The position numbers and the translations under genes were made by a program. The notes under the pieces were generated by a model. That model saw nothing but the letters and a program-made list of their open reading frames with translations. It was not told the origin of the DNA and did no database searches. A stretch of 7,088 nucleotides of DNA from Candidatus Latescibacteria bacterium 4484_181 (GTDB taxonomy: Bacteria > Latescibacterota > MVCY01), in contig MVCY01000037.1 in assembly GCA_002049985.1 (NCBI GenBank), positions 1 through 7,088 on the forward strand, read 5' to 3'. Of the stretch, positions 1 through 6,111 are shown one piece after another; within the stretch, counting starts at the first letter, position 1, and the number at the start of each line of letters is the position of its first letter.

Positions 1-1
1 A

Positions 2-393
2 GTCACCTTTGTCCGAGCCCACTGCTTGGGTGGCGACTTGGTCTGTAGCATCCGCAGCCCCATCACTACTGATGAACCCTACCCTGAGGCTCAAGCTAAC
101 CTTCCAGATTGGCTCCCCAAATGATTAAGCAGGGACTTCTTGGACTTCAACAATGTCTACAGTCACAACATCGACCTCTTACGCTTCCTTTTGGGTGAGG
201 TGAAGAAGGTGAAGACTGCGGAGATAGGCAAGCTTCATCCCTGTAGTAAAGTAGTGTTGCTCGATTTTGGAGATCCTTGGCCTCTTTGGAGGTGGTCGGG
301 GGACCGGATACAAGCCCACTTATCACGCACGTCCGTACCGATGACCGGCCCGTGGTCATTGTGGTCGTTGAGTCCTTACCGATAATCCAATAG
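2..393 (+). pseudogene. Decayed Gfo/Idh/MocA-family oxidoreductase, C-terminal part
   Basis: Read from base 2, the translation has features of the C-terminal domain of Gfo/Idh/MocA NAD(P)-dependent sugar or inositol dehydrogenases. There is an HCLGGD stretch, then ITTDEPYPE, a DWLPK segment, and the family-typical NVYSHNIDLLRFLLGEV, followed by KVVLLDFGD. The frame is broken by TGA at 122-124. After LDFGD (about 272-280) the family-like continuation (SLASLEVVGGPD) is found one frame over (274 onward, stop TAG 391-393), while the original frame reads to TAA 383-385. The 5' part with the Rossmann domain lies outside the window. One nonsense codon plus one frameshift indicates a dead gene unless the assembly is faulty. 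The family call rests on remembered motifs, so the exact substrate is unknown. Confidence 0.6.
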
Positions 394-607
394 TGCCTAC
401 CTGGAGCCGCCAATAGCTGTTTATGACAAACATTATTATCCGGTAGATTTCCAGAATGACCCGAACGATACCATTCCCAGCTTGGCGCGGATTAAGCTTG
501 GCCGGAGTCCTCTTGGAGAGGGTGAACCTCCCAATGCAAAGGCCGCAAATATCAACGAGGTAACCGTTGTCGCCTGGTGCGCAATGGGAGAGCTCTTGAG
601 GCAATAG
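386..607 (+). pseudogene. Unidentified coding remnant after the oxidoreductase fragment
   Basis: In the same frame as base 2, an open stretch of 73 codons runs between TAA 383-385 and TAG 605-607. It has no ATG near its beginning and no ribosome site. The residues look protein-like rather than random: YLEPPIAVYDKHYYPVDF, then NDPNDTIPSLARIKLG, then NEVTVVAWCAMGELL just before the stop. I do not recognise the family. It could be the far C-terminus of the same broken gene, with further indels between 290 and 390, or the tail of a second decayed gene. The terminator at 651-690 lies about 45 bases beyond its stop, as expected for the 3' end of a former transcription unit. Confidence 0.35.
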
Positions 608-650
608 AGGCGCTGCTTTTGAAATAACCCTGAGAGATTGCCCTGCTATG

Positions 651-690
651 AAGGTCACCTCCGTTTTTGTGATGAGGGTGGCCTTTTTTT
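651..690 (+). terminator. Rho-independent terminator
   Basis: AAGGTCACCT (651-660) pairs with GGGTGGCCTT (676-685) as a ten-pair stem with two G-U pairs, around a 15-base loop. The run of seven T (684-690) begins within the last two pairs and continues directly after the stem. It closes the decayed region to its left and separates it from the gene cluster that starts at 893. Confidence 0.75.
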
Positions 691-699
691 CGGGGGGTT

Positions 700-817
700 A
701 GCAGCAGTCTGCTTTGGATGTTCAATGGACTGCAAAGGTGCAGTTCCCGATGACGCTGTCAAGGGGAAAGCTCATTCTTGTGAGCTACAAAAAGGCTTGA
801 CAATAAGCCGTTTTTTT
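700..817 (+). ncRNA. Candidate structured RNA: chain of adjacent hairpins
   Basis: Five inverted repeats lie almost end to end. They are AGCAG/CTGCT (700-704/709-713), CTGCA/TGCAG (730-734/739-743), TTCCC/GGGAA (744-748/764-768) enclosing TGAC/GTCA (751-754/758-761), AGCTCA/TGAGCT (769-774/781-786), and GGCTT/AAGCC (794-798/805-809) followed by seven T. The second stem can extend to GGACTGCA/TGCAGTTCC (727-747) with one bulge, which would compete with the third stem. The T run after the last stem would fit the 3' end of a small RNA. There is no open reading frame of note here, I recognise no riboswitch or RNA family, and no convincing upstream promoter is visible. The region may instead be a DNA-level regulatory element for the promoter at 797. 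Confidence 0.3.
791..817 (+). terminator. Terminator-like hairpin overlapping a promoter
   Basis: GGCTT (794-798), a six-base loop and AAGCC (805-809) are flanked by A-rich sequence on the left and seven T (811-817) on the right. The A and T flanks can extend the stem on both strands. The stem is short (5 bp of core), so termination would be weaker than at 651-690. The -35 box of the promoter at 797-825 lies inside this hairpin. Confidence 0.4.
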
Positions 818-825
818 GTTATACT
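797..825 (+). promoter_or_regulatory. Sigma70-type promoter for the 893-4744 cluster
   Basis: TTGACA (797-802) is a perfect -35 box. It is followed by a 17-base spacer (803-819) and TATACT (820-825), one mismatch from TATAAT. Transcription would start near 832 and leave a leader of about 60 bases before the GTG at 893. The T-rich spacer comes from the T run of the overlapping hairpin. Confidence 0.7.
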
Positions 826-892
826 AAAACTCATTCGCTCTGGATATTGATTCCAGCTCTCTCCTCCTTATTCTGGACAGGAATGACGGTAC

Positions 893-1825
893 GTGACTTG
901 TATGACTGTGTTTAGGCGGAAAATTTCCCAGGTTGTTCTTCTGGCAGTCGGGATTCTCATAGGGAGTGTGACCGAAGCTTACTGCGGCGGTGACACCGGT
1001 GTGCTTTTTCTCAGGATAGGTGTCGGGGCTCCGGCGTCGGCGATGGCAGGCGCCTATACCGCCGCGGCCCAAGACCAGTCAGCATGCTACTGGAACCCTG
1101 CTGGATTGGTGGGAGTACATGGCAAAAACGTCCTGCTTATGCACACCCAATGGCTTCAGGGGATACGCCACGAATATGGAGGGATGGCAGTGGGAGACGG
1201 CAAATCTGCCCTGGGGCTGAGTTTTGCCTATAACACTGCTGGCCAGTTAGAGCTGCGTAGTCGACCTACTCCAAGACCAGAGGCAACCTTCAGCATACAC
1301 GACGTTATGCTCGCCCTCTCCTGTGCTCGTTCTACCAGACACGGCCTGAGTTTGGGAATTACTGGCAAATTTCTCTACGAAAAGATATACATCGAAAGCA
1401 CCTCAGGTTTTGCCTTTGACATCGGTTTGCTCTATCGGCTCTCTTCTGCCCACCTCAATCTGGGTCTTTCCCTGCGCAATATGGGAAAGATGACCAAGTT
1501 GAAAGAAGAAGCCGTCAGACTTCCCGTTTTGATGCAACTCGGCGTTTCACACCAGTTCCATGTGACTCCCGGGGATGTTCTGGTCTGTTTTGACGTGGAG
1601 TTGCCACGGGACTCTGTGAACAGCCTCCACTTCGGCATAGAGTACCAGCTCTGTCGGTTTCTCTCGCTTCGGGCAGGGTATCAGACGGGACACCAAGAGA
1701 GAAATATCGCCGCCGGCCTGGGGCTTCGGGTCGGAAAGTGGCAGATCGACTATGCCTATGTCCCTTACTATTTTGACTTAGGTGACACTCACCGGATATC
1801 ATTAGAGTTTTGCCAGAGGAGGTAA
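893..1825 (+). CDS. PorV/PorQ-like (UPF0164-type) outer-membrane beta-barrel protein
   Basis: This 310-residue protein has a positively charged N-terminus (FRRK), a hydrophobic core (VVLLAVGILIG) and a likely signal-peptidase site near residue 30. The mature part begins with the hallmark of PorV/PorQ/UPF0164 barrels: FLRIGVGAPASAMAGAYTA (39-57), then a YWNPAGL segment (66-72). The rest alternates polar and hydrophobic residues with repeated Gly and aromatics, as in transmembrane beta strands. The family makes FadL-like barrels in the outer membrane; PorV proper works in type IX secretion, but nothing else in the window supports that role. The GTG start at 893 is chosen because AGGAA (879-883) lies 9 bases upstream; ATG 902 is the alternative and has no well-placed ribosome site. 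It is the first gene after the promoter. Confidence 0.75.
   Translation: MTCMTVFRRKISQVVLLAVGILIGSVTEAYCGGDTGVLFLRIGVGAPASAMAGAYTAAAQDQSACYWNPAGLVGVHGKNVLLMHTQWLQGIRHEYGGMAVGDGKSALGLSFAYNTAGQLELRSRPTPRPEATFSIHDVMLALSCARSTRHGLSLGITGKFLYEKIYIESTSGFAFDIGLLYRLSSAHLNLGLSLRNMGKMTKLKEEAVRLPVLMQLGVSHQFHVTPGDVLVCFDVELPRDSVNSLHFGIEYQLCRFLSLRAGYQTGHQERNIAAGLGLRVGKWQIDYAYVPYYFDLGDTHRISLEFCQRR
1815..1823 (+). promoter_or_regulatory. Strong ribosome binding site deciding the transaldolase start
   Basis: AGAGGAGGT lies 4 bases before ATG 1828 and overlaps the stop codon of the preceding barrel gene (TAA 1823-1825). It makes 1828 the start rather than the in-frame TTG at 1810, and suggests translational coupling between the two genes. 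Confidence 0.75.
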
Positions 1826-1827
1826 CG

Positions 1828-2568
1828 ATGCGCATTTTCTTGGACACAGCTAAGCTGCAAGAGATTCAACAAGCAGCGAAACTCGGTATTGTCAGCGGTG
1901 TTACCACCAATCCCAGTCTGATGATGAGAGCTGGACGGGGAGATTACAAAAACGTTGCCCAGCAGATTTGCTACATTGTTCAGGGACCGGTCTCCGCTGA
2001 GGTGATAAGCACAGAGGCCGAGGGAATGATTGAAGAGGCCAAAGGAATTGCCCAGTGGTCTCCCCATGTGGTGGTGAAGATTCCGGCCACTGAGGAAGGG
2101 TTGAAGGCTATAAGTGTCCTTTCCCGGACCAAGATAGATGCAGATCGCATTTGTCAGGGCTGCCCCTGGCAGGGCAAGTGCCAGACCGAGCCAGAGGTCG
2201 CCCATGATTTAGCCCTGACGGGTGGCATTAAGACCAACGCTACCCTCACCTTTTCATTGAACCAGGCCCTGTTTGTGGCCCGAGCCGGCGCCACCTATGT
2301 TTCCCCTTTCGTGGGGCGTTTAGACGACGCCGGACACAACGGAATGGAGCTGGTGGCCCAGATTGTAGAGGTGGTTGAGAAGTATGGACTACAGACCCAG
2401 GTGATCGCTGCCAGCATCAGGCATCCACTACATATTACCCAGGCAGCCTTAGCCGGCGCCCACATCGCCACTGTGCCTTACCCGGTGCTGGTGAAGGCCA
2501 TAAAACACCCCCTGACTGACATAGGGCTGGAGCGTTTCGCTGCCGACTGGGCGAAAGTGAACAAGTGA
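1828..2568 (+). CDS. Transaldolase, small TalC/FSA type, with cysteine-containing insertion
   Basis: This 246-residue TIM-barrel enzyme of the MipB/TalC/FSA group moves a dihydroxyacetone unit between sugar phosphates in the non-oxidative pentose phosphate pathway. Visible motifs are FLDTA (4-8), SGVTTNPSL (23-31), VVVKIPAT with the Schiff-base Lys84, YVSPFVGRLDD (157-167), AASIRHP (194-200) and ATVPYPVL (214-221). Glu58 and Phe161 occupy positions that are Gln and Tyr in E. coli fructose-6-phosphate aldolase, so transaldolase activity is the better guess. The usual length is near 215. The excess is an insertion at about 99-131, between the helix after the Lys84 strand and the next strand, with Cys109, Cys112 and Cys118 (C-x2-C-x5-C). 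The barrel fold places such a loop on the face opposite the active site, so a structural metal or regulatory role is possible but unproven. Confidence 0.88.
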   Translation: MRIFLDTAKLQEIQQAAKLGIVSGVTTNPSLMMRAGRGDYKNVAQQICYIVQGPVSAEVISTEAEGMIEEAKGIAQWSPHVVVKIPATEEGLKAISVLSRTKIDADRICQGCPWQGKCQTEPEVAHDLALTGGIKTNATLTFSLNQALFVARAGATYVSPFVGRLDDAGHNGMELVAQIVEVVEKYGLQTQVIAASIRHPLHITQAALAGAHIATVPYPVLVKAIKHPLTDIGLERFAADWAKVNK

Positions 2569-2594
2569 ATCATCGGGATGCCGATGAGTGACTT

Positions 2595-3491
2595 ATGAGA
2601 GATGGACTCTGGAAGATGGAGGAAGAATATGCACCAAGGCCAGTGAGGAGAAGGGCCTTAGTTCCCAGGATTAACCTCTTTCTACTGTGTGCCACAGTGG
2701 TTACCACCACGATAGCTGGTGCCTTTTGGGCAGACGTGGATCTGGCTGCTCATCCTTTTCAGATCTACCGGGGATTTTCGTTTTCCCTCCCACTGTTGGT
2801 TATTCTGGGGGTGCACGAGATGGGGCATTATCTCGCTTCCTGTCGTTGGGGTGTTAAGGCCACACTGCCCTATTTTATCCCTGCTCCCTCTTTGATAGGG
2901 ACCTTCGGAGCGGTCATCAAAATGAAGTCGCCGATGCCTAACAAGAGGGCTCTGGTGGACATAGGGGCTGCCGGGCCAATAGCAGGCTTTGTGGTGGCAG
3001 TAATAGTCTCAATAATAGGGCTCAAGATGTCTGAGGCTGTGTCTGTCTCTGAGGCGAAGGCAGGTATCTCTCTGGGGGAACCACTGATGTTCTCTATTAT
3101 CTATCGGGTCACGATGGGCCAGTTGCCTTCAGGATATCATGTTGTACTTCATCCCATTGCCTTTGCTGGCTGGTTGGGCTTTTTTGTTACCGCTTTAAAT
3201 CTTTTGCCCATAGGTCAACTGGACGGGGGACACATCACTTATGCGCTATTTGGCCGCAGGCACACCTTGATTGCCCGATGCACCCTCTTGCTGCTCTTAG
3301 TGCTGGGCATTACTTCCCGGTGGCCTGGGTGGTTTCTGTTTGCTGTTTTGGCTATGCTGCTGGGCATGAAGCATCCTCCCCCGATTGACCCATACACGCC
3401 TTTAGATGAAAAAGGCAGAAAAATCGGCTGGTTCGCATTGTTGCTCTTTGTTCTCTCCTTCACCCCTGTGCCATTTAAGGGAGGCTTTTAG
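2595..3491 (+). CDS. Site-2-type M50 membrane metalloprotease
   Basis: This 298-residue multi-pass membrane protein belongs to peptidase family M50 (site-2 protease type), zinc enzymes that cut substrates within the membrane. The zinc motif HEMGH is at 74-78 inside a hydrophobic helix (about 63-82). The third-ligand motif is NLLPIGQLDGGH (202-213, Asp210). Between them lie the conserved FGAVIKMKSPMPNKRAL (104-120) and GAAGPIAGF (124-132). Other membrane segments are at about 27-45, 128-145, 186-206, 227-241, 246-258 and 278-292. No PDZ domain is present, so it resembles the minimal S2P-like group rather than RseP. ATG 2595 is the first in-frame start after a stop; ATG 2616 is an alternative, and neither has a strong ribosome site. 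The gene sits between an enzyme and two lipoproteins; its substrate cannot be read from the sequence. Confidence 0.88.
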   Translation: MRDGLWKMEEEYAPRPVRRRALVPRINLFLLCATVVTTTIAGAFWADVDLAAHPFQIYRGFSFSLPLLVILGVHEMGHYLASCRWGVKATLPYFIPAPSLIGTFGAVIKMKSPMPNKRALVDIGAAGPIAGFVVAVIVSIIGLKMSEAVSVSEAKAGISLGEPLMFSIIYRVTMGQLPSGYHVVLHPIAFAGWLGFFVTALNLLPIGQLDGGHITYALFGRRHTLIARCTLLLLLVLGITSRWPGWFLFAVLAMLLGMKHPPPIDPYTPLDEKGRKIGWFALLLFVLSFTPVPFKGGF

Positions 3492-3495
3492 ACAT

Positions 3496-4119
3496 ATGGC
3501 TCAATGGAAGACGCAAGGCGGGAAGTCGGAGACACTTAGCGTCATTGGGAGGCACTCAAGGGTTGCCATCGTGCTTCTGCTCCTGGTCTCCGGATGTAGG
3601 AACCCTTTTTCCACCAGGGAGCCGGAGCCGCCTACAGGAAAACAACTCCCACTGCTGGAGCCCACATCTGCAGAGAATGTGTTAAGAAACTTAGAGGTCT
3701 GCTGTGAGTATATGAGCATTAATGATTATATGAATACCCTTTCACAGGATTTTCTCTTCCTCCCCGACCCCTCAGACAACGAGAGGTTTCCAGAGGTCTT
3801 CTGCCGGTCGTGGGATCGGCAGAGCGAGTTTGAATTCTGCCGCAGGCTGTTTGACAAAGAGATAACCTCATTGATCAGCTTCTGTTCGTCTGTTGATTCA
3901 AACGCCACGGTGATAGAGGAGACCACCGAGTCTGTTCACTACCGCTATGATTACTATATAATCCTCATATACCGCCAGCATACAGAGGCCCCACAATCTG
4001 TCAAGGGAAGAGCTGACCTTTATCTCAGATGCGACCAGCAGGGAAACTGGACTATCTTCCGTTGGGAGGACGAGAAGACAGATTCACACTCCTGGGGGGA
4101 GTTGAAAGCGAGATTCTGA
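3496..4119 (+). CDS. Lipoprotein with NTF2-like domain, first of a tandem pair
   Basis: This 207-residue protein has a hydrophobic stretch at about 22-32 and a lipobox LVSGC with Cys34, giving a predicted SPII lipoprotein. Residues at +2 and +3 are Arg and Asn, so there is no Asp retention signal of the enteric type. The body shares landmarks with the next gene: a CxNPF motif right after the lipid site, SAENVLRNL (58-66), a Y-(x)n-LSQDFLF segment and a C-terminal WTIFRWEDE (185-193). This pattern resembles NTF2/SnoaL-like cone folds, but I infer that fold from pattern only. The start at 3496 is chosen because AAGGGAGG (3477-3484) lies 11 bases upstream and the gap to the protease stop is only 4 bases; a longer frame upstream overlaps the protease. 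It carries six Cys besides Cys34, unusual for its class. Function unknown. Confidence 0.72.
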   Translation: MAQWKTQGGKSETLSVIGRHSRVAIVLLLLVSGCRNPFSTREPEPPTGKQLPLLEPTSAENVLRNLEVCCEYMSINDYMNTLSQDFLFLPDPSDNERFPEVFCRSWDRQSEFEFCRRLFDKEITSLISFCSSVDSNATVIEETTESVHYRYDYYIILIYRQHTEAPQSVKGRADLYLRCDQQGNWTIFRWEDEKTDSHSWGELKARF

Positions 4120-4147
4120 CTAAAAACAGAAATGGAGGTGAGCAAAA

Positions 4148-4744
4148 ATGGAGCGGCTCCAACCAAGGCTGAAGCTTATGCTGTTGTCAATCGTATCTGT
4201 TGCGGCGTTCTCCGTTGGCTGCTGGAATCCCTTTGCCCCTCCTGAGCATAAGCGTCGACCCGATACTCAGTTGACTGTTAAACCCCGCACTACCCCTGAG
4301 AACGTCATCAACAACCTCATCTACGCCATGACCAACCGGGACATTGAGGTTTACGAAGACTGCTTAGACGAGGATTACTGGTATCACAGCCCCCCCGTTT
4401 TCCCTGATGATCCAGACTCTTTTCTGGATTTGAGTAAGGATGACGATGTCACCATTGTAAGGAGAATATTTGGGTTGGATCCCACCTACGATAGACCTGG
4501 CTTTCAGGTTATCGAATTCACCTTCTACCACGGCAAGCCCCAGATAGAACTGGGAGAAGATAAGCCAGAGGAGCACCCCGATGAGAACTGGGTGGTATTT
4601 GAAGGCACAGTGGATATGTATCTCTATTCTGACGAAACCAAGGAGCACGGTCACCATGTGAATCAGACTATGATCTACAAATTACGGCAAGACTCTGACG
4701 GCATGTGGACAATTATTCGCTGGGAAGATGAGATCCCTCAGTAG
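4148..4744 (+). CDS. Lipoprotein with NTF2-like domain, second of a tandem pair
   Basis: This 198-residue protein starts with a short basic segment and a hydrophobic core (LMLLSIVSVAAFSV), then the lipobox SVGC with Cys25 and a CWNPF motif. The mature domain holds TTPENVINNLIYAMTNRDIEV (start at 48) and YEDCLDEDYWY (69-79), and ends in WTIIRWEDEIPQ (187-198). The ENV-x-NL, DE/QDF-Y and W-T-I-x-RWEDE landmarks match the preceding lipoprotein in the same order, so the two are paralogues. The ribosome site GGAGGTGA (4134-4141) lies 6 bases before the ATG, strong enough to fix the start. The mature part is rich in Asp and Glu, as expected of an exported soluble domain. Ligand or partner unknown; together with the upstream gene and the M50 protease it may form an envelope unit. 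Confidence 0.74.
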   Translation: MERLQPRLKLMLLSIVSVAAFSVGCWNPFAPPEHKRRPDTQLTVKPRTTPENVINNLIYAMTNRDIEVYEDCLDEDYWYHSPPVFPDDPDSFLDLSKDDDVTIVRRIFGLDPTYDRPGFQVIEFTFYHGKPQIELGEDKPEEHPDENWVVFEGTVDMYLYSDETKEHGHHVNQTMIYKLRQDSDGMWTIIRWEDEIPQ

Positions 4745-4822
4745 TTGCAACTTTTGGGTTGCGCAGTTTGAAGCCTGTGGCTTGCCTCCCTCCTAAAGTG
4801 GTACAGTGTAGTAGAACCCTTT

Positions 4823-4993
4823 ATGGGTACGCTGGATTGCTTCATCGTCGCAGGCGTAAAACGTGCGCTTGCTGAAAATAAGGACGGATGTTGGCGGATC
4901 AAACTCAACATTCCAGATATCGAATCCCTCGCTCCCTTCGAGGCAGAAGAAGGCGATGGCCTTTTGCTCGGACTGCAGTTATGGTTGCAGTGA
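4823..4993 (+). CDS. Possible small ORF overlapping the start of yibQ (doubtful)
   Basis: A frame of 56 codons starts at ATG 4823 and ends at TGA 4991-4993; it is open back to 4772. The translation looks protein-like: a hydrophobic N-terminal half (MGTLDCFIVAGVKRAL), a WRIKLNIPDIE segment and an acidic stretch before LLLGLQLWLQ. It has no convincing ribosome site. The last 106 bases overlap the first codons of the deacetylase in another frame. It is either chance, an upstream ORF, or a remnant, and I recognise no family. Confidence 0.15.
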   Translation: MGTLDCFIVAGVKRALAENKDGCWRIKLNIPDIESLAPFEAEEGDGLLLGLQLWLQ

Positions 4994-6081
4994 TCGGTGT
5001 TTTGGTCCTTGCCTTTTCTCTGCAGTTCGGCGGAAAAGGCCGCCTTTTTTATCATAAGTTGAAATCTATTATCCAGGTGGGACCGGGGCAGAAGGCAGAT
5101 GAGGCTTTGCAGGCCTTCTCAGATAGTCTGAAAGCGCAGATCGGCAGCACCCTGGCTGAACTTGGTATATGGGAGGAGCTCATCTCTGAGAGGAAACCCC
5201 TGAAGGCAGGGGCTGGCCGGATTTTGGTCCAGGTCCCCGACGATCTTCCCCTGGTTGTCTGCAACCTTGAGCTCTCACGGCTGGCCAAAGGGTTAGGGGG
5301 AGAGGTTATTAAGGCAGTGGAATACCCGGGGAAAGATAAGGTAGTCCTGCAGGTGGGGAAGCAAGGAAGGGTGACCGAAGAGATTGTCCTGGTTAAGAAC
5401 CGACAACAACGGCGGAGAGCTGGCACGATTGCCCTCATTGTAGATGACTTTGGCGCTGACATGGAGATAGCGCGGAGGTTCTGCGAACTTGACCCGCGTG
5501 TGACTCTCTCGGTGCTGCCGTACCTTAAACACTCTCAGCAGGTGGCTGAGCTGGCCTTCAAGAGCGGACACGAGGTGTTGCTTCATCTACCAATGGAGCC
5601 TGAGGATGAGTCGAAAAACAATCCTGGTAAAGGGGCTATCCTTGTGCGACAATCCAGCTCCCAAATCAGAACACTGACGCGGAGAGCTCTTGCCAGCGTG
5701 CCCCACGCAAAGGGAGTAAACAATCATATGGGCTCGCGGGCTACTGAAAGCCTCAGGGTTATGAAGGCAGTGCTGAGGGAGATAAAAAAAAGAGGCCTGT
5801 TTTTCATAGACAGTATGACCTCTTCTCAATCCGTTGGTTACTCCACAGCCAAGAGTATGGGCATCCGATGCGCCCAAAGGGATCTGTTCATCGATAATCA
5901 GGATGATCCGAAGGCAATTGAAACCAGACTGTTGGAACTTTCTCGGCTGGCGGCAGAGCAACAGAAAGCAATAGGGATTGGACACGCCCGGGAGAATACC
6001 TTGAAGGCGCTGGAACAGATGCTACCCAAGCTGCAGAAAAGAGGGTTCAAATTAGTTTCTGCCTCAAAGATGGTGGAATGA
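4888..6081 (+). CDS. yibQ: Divergent polysaccharide deacetylase, YibQ family
   Basis: This 397-residue protein belongs to the YibQ/divergent polysaccharide deacetylase family (NodB-like barrel fold), envelope proteins whose catalytic role is poorly known. The N-terminus is strongly basic (RGRRRRW, 19-25) and is followed by one membrane helix at about 29-47, so the rest should be outside the cytoplasmic membrane. Residues 60-175 form a linker region. The deacetylase domain spans about 178-395: IALIVDDFG (181-189), LLHLPMEP (231-238), KGVNNHMGSRAT (275-286), GLFFIDSMTSS (303-313), RDLFIDN (331-337) and IGIGHARENT (362-371). These are the conserved blocks of the family in order, with the DD pair and both His positions present. 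ATG 4888 is the first in-frame start after TAA 4879-4881; AAGGA (4880-4884) is only 3 bases away, so the true start is not certain. It may be read from the upstream operon, or separately. Confidence 0.85.
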   Translation: MLADQTQHSRYRIPRSLRGRRRRWPFARTAVMVAVIGVLVLAFSLQFGGKGRLFYHKLKSIIQVGPGQKADEALQAFSDSLKAQIGSTLAELGIWEELISERKPLKAGAGRILVQVPDDLPLVVCNLELSRLAKGLGGEVIKAVEYPGKDKVVLQVGKQGRVTEEIVLVKNRQQRRRAGTIALIVDDFGADMEIARRFCELDPRVTLSVLPYLKHSQQVAELAFKSGHEVLLHLPMEPEDESKNNPGKGAILVRQSSSQIRTLTRRALASVPHAKGVNNHMGSRATESLRVMKAVLREIKKRGLFFIDSMTSSQSVGYSTAKSMGIRCAQRDLFIDNQDDPKAIETRLLELSRLAAEQQKAIGIGHARENTLKALEQMLPKLQKRGFKLVSASKMVE

Positions 6082-6111
6082 CAATTTCAATGCCACGTTG
6101 ACCTTCGTTGT

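Noticed and set aside
122..124. TGA as a selenocysteine codon in the oxidoreductase remnant
   Set aside because: The family does not use selenocysteine there, a frameshift follows, and no SECIS-type hairpin was apparent just downstream.
147..658. Two - strand frames (147-413 and 356-658) in the decayed region
   Set aside because: They lie opposite the + strand remnants, have no family-like motifs, and are best read as shadows.
1810..1827. Longer transaldolase start at TTG 1810
   Set aside because: AGAGGAGGT sits inside this stretch just before ATG 1828, and the family starts with M-x-I-F-L-D-T-A.
3406..3495. N-terminal extension of the first lipoprotein into the protease gene
   Set aside because: It would overlap the conserved protease frame by 86 bases and bury the signal peptide; ATG 3496 has a ribosome site and places the lipobox correctly.
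4747..4762. Small hairpin GCAAC/GTTGC after the second lipoprotein as a terminator
   Set aside because: The stem is only 5 bp and no T run follows, so termination is not supported.
4738..5055. 105-codon - strand frame opposite the yibQ start
   Set aside because: Low-complexity, Ser/Pro/Lys/Arg-rich translation without domain or ribosome site; it is antisense to the basic N-terminus of yibQ.
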